Source: Kiritimatiellia bacterium (GTDB lineage Bacteria > Verrucomicrobiota > Kiritimatiellia > RFP12 > UBA1067). Taken from it: a stretch of 25,777 bases of DNA. Both the position numbers and the translations under genes were made by a program. The notes beneath the pieces were generated by a model. It did no database searches, was not told the origin of the DNA, and saw nothing but the letters and a program-made list of their open reading frames with translations. Positions 20,666-25,777 of this stretch are shown here, piece by piece. Position 1 is the first letter of the stretch. Each line of letters starts with the position of its first letter. The stretch is from the NCBI GenBank assembly GCA_024405255.1, contig JAKSOY010000033.1, positions 1-25,777 of the forward strand, given 5' to 3'.

Positions 20666-22357
20666 TCAACTCCCGTGTTTCATAAACGGACGGAACGCCC
20701 GCCCGGCCCACGAAACACCCTTGTGATTGGAAAACTCAAGCGTGTTGAGTCGTACCGCATGCACAAGAATCGAAAGTCCCGCCATCGCAAGATTGAGCCC
20801 ATGGCCCACTACAAGGATCGCCACCATCGCCACCGCCAGCAGCGCATTGAGCCACCAGGCCTGTTCGGACGAGAGAAGTCCCGTCGCCATGTGGTTGAAG
20901 TTCTCCGCCACCTTCACCGAGGCAAGGCCCACCGCGAAGAGACGCACGTACGAAATGATGTCGCCGAGCGCGCTCATGATGTTGAGCGGCAGCATGCCGA
21001 GTTCGATTCCGCGGCTCTTCAGCTCGTTCCCCTTGAGCGTAAACCCGAACACCAGAACAAGCGACACGCCGAACAGCCAGTAGGCCCAGGTCGGAATGCC
21101 CGAGAAGATGCCGACGATCGAATTCGTGACAAGGTACATGAACAGCAGGATGCCCGCCCAGCCGAACTGCGCGAGACATGTGCGGTCGTTGATGATCTGA
21201 ATGCCGCTCCAGATGCGCGCCAGCATCAAATGCGAAACACCGATCGTGAAGCACAGAAGCATCATGTTCTGATAGCTTGGATCGGCCAGCCATTTCACCG
21301 TCGGCCAGTTCGCCGCGAACGGGAAGCCGGCGCCGAACCAGGTGTTCGAGAGAAGTCCCCACAACACGGTGGCGGACGAAAACACCGTCAGCAGACACAG
21401 CCAGCTTTTGACCACGCGCGGCCGCTTCGCCTCGCTGCCCTTTTTCGGCTTCGTCTTGTACCAGCCGAACAGCGTCGCCGCGAGGAAGATGAGTCCGTAC
21501 GCGCCATCGCCCACCAGCATCGCAAAGAACAGCGAGAAGTAGCACATGAACGGCACCGAGACATCCGCTTCCGTGTAGCCCGGCGAAATGCCAAGGCCCT
21601 CGAAAAGCGCCGCGACCGGACGGAACAGCTTCGGCGGACGAATCAGCGTAGGCGGATTCTCGCCTTCTTCTGCATCGCGCACCAGAAGCCCCCAGGCCTT
21701 CGTAACCGCCTTGGCTCGCACGCGCGGAACATTGTCAAGGCTCACCCAGCCCTCGATCCAGGAGACCACACCTTGCGTCTCGAGCATGTCGCGCGCCGAC
21801 TCGAATGCGACGCGATCCTTCAGTTCTGGATAGCGGGAGGTGATCCACGACTCGTCCGTACCGGCGAGATCCGCCGTACAGGCTTTCACCCTCGCCATCT
21901 GCGAGGCAAGTTCCTCACGCATCTGGGAAAGACGCTTCTTCGGCAGAGGATCCGGCAGCGTACACACACGCGACAAGTCGATGCCCTGGTCCAACAGGCT
22001 TCGCGCCAACGCGGGATCGAAGTCGCCATACGGCGCATAGACATCCACCTGACGGCGCAATTCGTCTGCCGCCGAAGACGCCTCCGCACGCGTCTGCACC
22101 AGGCGTTCGATTTCCTCCACCGTGCGCCGCTGGGTGTTCGTGCCCACCGGCAAGGCGTGGTCCCGCTTCGCCTTCTCGACTGTCCGCACGGCCATCACGG
22201 CCTTTTCAAAATCACCTCGCGCCGCAGCGAACTCCGCCGAGGACGCCGTGGACGAAAGATCCAGATGCACGCACCCGAGTTCGCGCAGCTCTTCCAGCGC
22301 CTTCTCCGCGTCCTTCGCCACGCACAGAAGCGTCAGATGTTTCATCGGAACGATCAT
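20666..22357 (-). CDS. ntpI: V-type ATP synthase subunit I (a-type stator)
   Basis: A 563-residue membrane stator that carries the ion half-channels. The first about 300 residues are the soluble arm (MKHLTLLCVAKDAEKALEEL, then coiled-coil segments), followed by about seven TM helices. The essential Arg of the ion path is in SYVRLFAVGLASVKVAENFN, with the surrounding family pattern. It is shorter than many a-subunits (600-650). The start codon overlaps the D stop (ATGA at 22354-22357), with GGAGGG 6 nt upstream. Confidence 0.94.
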   Translation of the reverse strand: MIVPMKHLTLLCVAKDAEKALEELRELGCVHLDLSSTASSAEFAAARGDFEKAVMAVRTVEKAKRDHALPVGTNTQRRTVEEIERLVQTRAEASSAADELRRQVDVYAPYGDFDPALARSLLDQGIDLSRVCTLPDPLPKKRLSQMREELASQMARVKACTADLAGTDESWITSRYPELKDRVAFESARDMLETQGVVSWIEGWVSLDNVPRVRAKAVTKAWGLLVRDAEEGENPPTLIRPPKLFRPVAALFEGLGISPGYTEADVSVPFMCYFSLFFAMLVGDGAYGLIFLAATLFGWYKTKPKKGSEAKRPRVVKSWLCLLTVFSSATVLWGLLSNTWFGAGFPFAANWPTVKWLADPSYQNMMLLCFTIGVSHLMLARIWSGIQIINDRTCLAQFGWAGILLFMYLVTNSIVGIFSGIPTWAYWLFGVSLVLVFGFTLKGNELKSRGIELGMLPLNIMSALGDIISYVRLFAVGLASVKVAENFNHMATGLLSSEQAWWLNALLAVAMVAILVVGHGLNLAMAGLSILVHAVRLNTLEFSNHKGVSWAGRAFRPFMKHGS

Positions 22358-22977
22358 GCTGCACCCTCCTCGCCCGTTCCGTCGGCCCCGGGTGAACGGC
22401 TCTTCGCGATCTTGCCGCGCGTCACCGCCGCCGTCTGTTCATCGCCGATCGCAATCTTGATGACGCGGATGTTCTCCTTGCACGCGGGAATCTTCACCTT
22501 CTCGAAAAGGTTCACACGCTGGGAGGTCGTACGCAGTTCTTCCGTGATGAGCTCTTTCTGCTTCTGCAGAATCAGGCGCTCGCTTCGCAGGGCCAGGATG
22601 TCCGTCAACGCGACAACGGCATCGTCCACCCACGCCGGCGTGGACCACAAATCGATTTCCTTCACCTCGGTGTCGATACCGTCGAACACGGGAATCTCCA
22701 CACCCGCGATGTTCGCCGTCGAGCGGCGGATCTCCTTCACGCGCACGAGCCCCTTCAGGAGATCCTCGCCCGTCGCGAACAGCGACACCCAACCGTCGAG
22801 ACGCGTCCGCACCGCCTGCTCGCGCGCCACCACATCATCCACCTTGGCGACAATACCGGCAATCTCGCCCTGAAGCTGCTGCTTCTTCAATTGCAGCATC
22901 GGCAAAAAACGACAGAAGCGTTTCAACGCATCTGTCTGTGCCTTCAGCTCTGTTTTTGTAAGTTTAATTTTCGCCAT
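22354..22977 (-). CDS. ntpD: V-type ATP synthase subunit D (central stalk)
   Basis: A 207-residue rotor axle subunit of the V1 part. The N-terminal signature KIKLTKTELKAQTDALKRF and the long N- and C-terminal coiled-coil helices (MLQLKKQQLQGEIAGIVAKV; LRSERLILQKQKELITEELR; QRVNLFEKVKIPACKENIR) are those of the family. It opens the D-I-K operon. The catalytic A and B subunits and C, E, F are not in this window. A promoter lies 30 nt upstream. Confidence 0.94.
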   Translation of the reverse strand: MAKIKLTKTELKAQTDALKRFCRFLPMLQLKKQQLQGEIAGIVAKVDDVVAREQAVRTRLDGWVSLFATGEDLLKGLVRVKEIRRSTANIAGVEIPVFDGIDTEVKEIDLWSTPAWVDDAVVALTDILALRSERLILQKQKELITEELRTTSQRVNLFEKVKIPACKENIRVIKIAIGDEQTAAVTRGKIAKSRSPGADGTGEEGAA

Positions 22978-23006
22978 TGAGGAATCTCGCCAAAATTTCA
23001 GTTGAT

Positions 23007-23036
23007 ATTATACACAATTTTACACTAAAAAGGCAA
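23007..23036 (-). promoter_or_regulatory. Promoter of the V-ATPase D-I-K operon
   Basis: TTGCCT (23031-23036), an 18-nt spacer and TATAAT (23007-23012). The start of transcription is expected near 23000, about 23 nt before the ATG of subunit D. The -35 lies within 4 nt of the queA stop at 23041. Confidence 0.6.
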
Positions 23037-23040
23037 GACT

Positions 23041-24168
23041 CTAGACAATGAGCATGCAATCGCCGTAACTGAAGAACCGATAGTTCGCCTTCACCGCCAG
23101 CGCGTAGGAAATGAGCATGCGCTCACGACCCGCCAGCGCGCTCGTCATCATCAACAGCGTGGACTGCGGCAGATGGAAGTTCGTGAGCATGCAATCGCAC
23201 ACTTTGAAACGATAGGGCGGATAGATGAAGATGTTGGAGGCCCCGCTGCCTGCCACGACGAGCAGATCCTCGGGACCTCGCTCACGCGCGGCCACCGTCT
23301 CGAGCGTACGCACGCTCGTCGAGCCCACGCAGAACACGCGCCCGCCGCGCGCCTTGCACGCATTGATCGCCGCCGCCGCCTCGGGCGAGACGGTGAACGC
23401 CTCGAAATCCATTTCGTGGTCTTCGATGTTCTCGGCCTTGACAGGACGGAACGTACCCGGCCCCACATGCAGCGTCACCGCCACGCGCTGAACGCCCTTC
23501 GCATCGAGCGCGGCGAAGATCTCCGGCGTGAAGTGGAGTCCGGCAGTCGGCGCGGCCACACTGCCCACGTGCTTCGCATAGATCGTCTGGTAGCGTTCGC
23601 GATCGGCGCGCTCCTCTTCTTGCGTGCCTTCGCGATGCACATAGGGCGGCACCGGGGTGTGGCCGAATTCGTCCAGAAGCGCCGCAAGCGGACGCGACGA
23701 GACGAAACGGATCTTCCACATGCCGCCGCCCATCTTCTCGAGCAGATGCGCTTCCAGCTCGCGGTTGGGTCCGAACACGGCCACCTGTCCTGCACGCGAA
23801 GGACGCCCCGAACCGACGAGGCACGTCCACTCGAGCTGCTCCAAAAGGCCGTTGCCTTCCGCGCCGACGAACTCCGCAGGATCCGGTGCCGGACCCTCGT
23901 TCGCAGGTGCCGGATGCACCATCAGCACTTCCACGGCGCCCGGCGAATCGCTCCAGGTGCCCACAAGACGCGCCGGGAACACCTTCGTGTCGTTGACCAC
24001 CATCAGATCGTTCGGCGTGATGTAGTCCGGGAAGTCGGTCACGCGTTTGTGTTCGATGAAACCGGTGTCACGATGCAACACCATCATTCGATCATCGCCC
24101 CGTTTCTCGGACGGATGCTGCGCGATGAGACGTTCCGGCAACGGATACCAAAACTGCCTTGTCTTCAT
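23041..24168 (-). CDS. queA: tRNA preQ1(34) S-adenosylmethionine ribosyltransferase-isomerase
   Basis: A 375-residue enzyme that transfers and isomerises the ribosyl part of SAM onto preQ1-tRNA to give epoxyqueuosine. Family landmarks are the N-terminal YPLPERLIAQHPSEKR, the NDTKVFPARL segment, AAPTAGLHFTPEIF, VTLHVGPGTFRPVKAENIEDHEMDFE (cited in parts: VGPGTFRPV and DHEMDFE), GSTSVRTLE, and the C-terminal TNFHLPQSTLLMM and ALAGRERML. All are intact. The start overlaps the aminotransferase stop by 4 nt (24165-24168), so it is translationally coupled. Its pathway partner tgt is elsewhere in the window. Confidence 0.97.
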   Translation of the reverse strand: MKTRQFWYPLPERLIAQHPSEKRGDDRMMVLHRDTGFIEHKRVTDFPDYITPNDLMVVNDTKVFPARLVGTWSDSPGAVEVLMVHPAPANEGPAPDPAEFVGAEGNGLLEQLEWTCLVGSGRPSRAGQVAVFGPNRELEAHLLEKMGGGMWKIRFVSSRPLAALLDEFGHTPVPPYVHREGTQEEERADRERYQTIYAKHVGSVAAPTAGLHFTPEIFAALDAKGVQRVAVTLHVGPGTFRPVKAENIEDHEMDFEAFTVSPEAAAAINACKARGGRVFCVGSTSVRTLETVAARERGPEDLLVVAGSGASNIFIYPPYRFKVCDCMLTNFHLPQSTLLMMTSALAGRERMLISYALAVKANYRFFSYGDCMLIV

Positions 24169-25382
24169 TTCTGCGCAGTCCCCTTTTCCGCGCGCAGGGT
24201 GGCCACAAACTCCGCCAGACGCTTCATCGCGATTTCGATCTTCTCATAGCTCGTCGCATAGCTCATGCGGATGAAGCCCTTGCCGGAGGCGCCGAACGCA
24301 GAACCCGGCACACACGCCACCTCATGCTCGTTGAGGAGACGGAGGCAGAAGTCTTCGTCCGAAAGTCCCGTCGACGCAATCGACGGAAACACATAGAACG
24401 CCCCCTTCGGCATCACCGTGGGAAGTCCCATCGCGTTGAGCGACGAAACGATCAGATCGCGCCGGCGCTGATACTCGCGCCGCATGCGTTCCACATCGTC
24501 ATCGCCCCGGTTCATCGCCTCCACGCCCGCATGCTGCGCGAGAGTCGGCGCACTCATGATGCCGTACTGGTGGATCTTCATCATCGTATCCACCACGTCC
24601 TTCGGACCGCACGCGTAGCCGAGCCGGTAGCCCGTCATCGCCCATGCCTTCGAAAAGCCGTTCAACAGCACGAGGTTGTCGCGCAATTCAGGGAGGCTCG
24701 CGAACGAGAGCGGCTTCGGCGCCGTACGCGCACCGGCCTCAGAATAGACGAGCTCGCCATACACTTCATCCGCGAGAAGAAGCAGGCCGTGCTTCAACAC
24801 GAACTTCGCAATCGCCTTCAGGTCGGCACGCGTCAGCGTGGCACCCGTGGGATTGCACGGGAAATTCAACAGCAACGCCTTCGTGCGCGGCGTCACCTTC
24901 GCCTCCAGCGCCTCCACCGTCAGACGGAAAGCGTCTTCGACATGCGTTTCCACGCACACGGGCACGCCATGCGCCATTCGGATTGTCGGCGCGTAGGAAA
25001 CAAAGCACGGTTCGTGATAGAGAATCTCGTCACCCGGCGACGTGATCGCGCGAATCGCGAGATCGATCGCCTCGGAAACACCGACGGTCACGAGGATCTC
25101 TTTCTTCCAGTCGTAGGTCGCACCGAAACGGCGCGTCACGTAGGCGGAAATCGCCTGGCGTAGTTCGGGCGTACCTAGATTCGACGTATAGTGCGTGGCA
25201 CCATCCTCCAGCGCCGCCACTGCCGCGCGCGAAATGTGCCAAGGCGTATCGAAATCGGGTTCGCCCACACCCAGCGAAACCACGTCCTTGCGCTGCGCGA
25301 CGATGTCGAAGAACTTGCGAATGCCACTCTTCGGCAACGCCGCCACGTGCGGCGCGATAAATGTCTTGCGTTTTACCGGCAT
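24165..25382 (-). CDS. PLP-dependent class I/II aminotransferase
   Basis: A 405-residue fold-type I aminotransferase. Visible are SLGVGEPDFDTP near the N-terminus, the cofactor-binding VSEAIDLAIRAI and LLNFPCNPTGATL (with the Asn), ADEVYGELVY (Asp that contacts the pyridine N) and the Schiff-base Lys in GFSKAWAMTGYRLGY. The C-terminal substrate Arg region is FIRMSYATSYEKIEIAM. It resembles subgroup I-gamma enzymes (aspartate, aromatic or alanine aminotransferases); the exact substrate cannot be assigned. It starts 29 nt after the RAM-domain gene, with AGAGG before the ATG, and overlaps queA. The regulator-like neighbour hints at amino-acid control of the operon. Confidence 0.9.
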   Translation of the reverse strand: MPVKRKTFIAPHVAALPKSGIRKFFDIVAQRKDVVSLGVGEPDFDTPWHISRAAVAALEDGATHYTSNLGTPELRQAISAYVTRRFGATYDWKKEILVTVGVSEAIDLAIRAITSPGDEILYHEPCFVSYAPTIRMAHGVPVCVETHVEDAFRLTVEALEAKVTPRTKALLLNFPCNPTGATLTRADLKAIAKFVLKHGLLLLADEVYGELVYSEAGARTAPKPLSFASLPELRDNLVLLNGFSKAWAMTGYRLGYACGPKDVVDTMMKIHQYGIMSAPTLAQHAGVEAMNRGDDDVERMRREYQRRRDLIVSSLNAMGLPTVMPKGAFYVFPSIASTGLSDEDFCLRLLNEHEVACVPGSAFGASGKGFIRMSYATSYEKIEIAMKRLAEFVATLRAEKGTAQK

Positions 25383-25411
25383 CCTAACCTCTTGAAACCG
25401 ATGACGGAATC

Positions 25412-25729
25412 TTAAACGATCGGCAGGCGCTGATCGCCGGCGAACTCGGCCAAAACGCCTTTCGCCTTGTAGGTCTTGAGCATGAAATGCGTCGCCGTCG
25501 AGAGCACGCCCTCCAGCGTCGACAGCTCGGCCGACACGAAGTGCGCGACATCCTGCAGCGACTTCCCGCTCACAAACACCAGCAAATCATACGTACCGCT
25601 CATCAAAAAGCACGCATCGACCTCGGGGTACTTCGCCACGCGCTGCGCGATCTTCGTGAATCCCGTGTCCTTCGCCGGCGTGATCTTGAGTTCAATAACC
25701 GCCGTCACCTTTTCTGCTGCTTTCTTCAT
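25412..25729 (-). CDS. Stand-alone RAM (Lrp/AsnC ligand-binding) domain protein
   Basis: A 105-residue protein that contains only the effector-binding beta-alpha-beta-beta-alpha-beta domain of Lrp/AsnC regulators (VTAVIELKITP, then PEVDACFLMSGTYDLLVFVSG, then LEGVLSTATHFMLKTYK; the middle run is shown in two parts as PEVDACFLMSG and TYDLLVFVSG). The DNA-binding helix-turn-helix is missing, and there is no upstream room for it, because the promoter lies 22 nt before the start. Such proteins bind amino acids as oligomers and may modulate enzymes or true Lrp proteins. AAGGAG lies 7 nt before the ATG. It heads the operon with the aminotransferase and queA. Confidence 0.85.
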   Translation of the reverse strand: MKKAAEKVTAVIELKITPAKDTGFTKIAQRVAKYPEVDACFLMSGTYDLLVFVSGKSLQDVAHFVSAELSTLEGVLSTATHFMLKTYKAKGVLAEFAGDQRLPIV

Positions 25730-25751
25730 CGTTCTTCTCCTTAAGGCGAAT

Positions 25752-25762
25752 ATTATACCATA
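25752..25762 (-). promoter_or_regulatory. Extended -10 promoter of the RAM-aminotransferase-queA operon
   Basis: The minus strand reads TATGGTATAAT, with a TG-G extension. The -35 would lie at the edge of the window and is not fully visible. The leader is about 16 nt, with a good AAGGAG. Confidence 0.65.
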
Positions 25763-25777
25763 TTTTCAGCCCGATTA

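Noticed and set aside
20675..22873. 732-codon plus-strand frame opposite the V-ATPase genes
   Set aside because: Antisense shadow of subunits I and D, with no recognisable domain.

Overview
The window reads as a chromosomal segment of a GC-rich bacterium of the PVC superphylum. I favour Kiritimatiellota or a close relative, with moderate confidence. The grounds are a V/A-type ATPase (subunits D, I and K), a DUF1559-like type II pseudopilin of the kind that is abundant in Planctomycetes, Lentisphaerae and Kiritimatiellota, a secreted two-domain BPL_N protein, an exported GH43 enzyme, and heptanucleotide repeat arrays between genes. Most genes are housekeeping. I see no tRNA, rRNA, transposase or CRISPR array.

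Layout. 147-2411 (+) is a secreted protein with two glutamine-amidotransferase-like (BPL_N) domains. 2418-5187 (-) holds the least conventional block: a tandem AAA+ ATPase, a 58-residue protein that is little more than a sigma-70 region 4.2 helix-turn-helix, and a 97-residue basic protein. The ATPase and the small sigma-like gene carry an identical 17-nt element just upstream. 5642-8494 (-) is DNA polymerase I, 8601-9905 (-) a GH43 glycosidase and 10014-11204 (-) a ChrA-family transporter. 11361-13898 (+) is tgt-yajC followed by a LysM membrane protein. 13989-16280 (-) is serS plus an unknown membrane-anchored coiled-coil protein. 16600-19265 (+) is grpE-dnaJ-rsmE. 19288-22977 (-) is V-ATPase D-I-K followed by a pseudopilin. 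23041-25729 (-) is a RAM-only Lrp-like protein, an aminotransferase and queA.

How the genes work together. tgt and queA both act in queuosine modification of tRNA but sit in separate operons. grpE-dnaJ form the Hsp70 co-chaperone pair. The ATPase proteolipid keeps the four side-chain residues that bind Na+ in the Enterococcus enzyme, which suggests a sodium-coupled ATPase.

Regulation is unusually legible. Many promoters show an extended -10 (TG-N-TATAAT). In polA, the GH43 gene, chrA and tgt the -10 lies only 6-10 nt before the start codon, which predicts leaderless or nearly leaderless mRNAs. Several promoters also share a TTGCCN -35 at 17-18 nt spacing. Heptamer arrays abut the chrA and serS promoters, and both arrays start with the same 11-nt flank. 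The most likely undescribed system is the AAA+/sigma-4.2/97-residue block; its function cannot be told from sequence alone.
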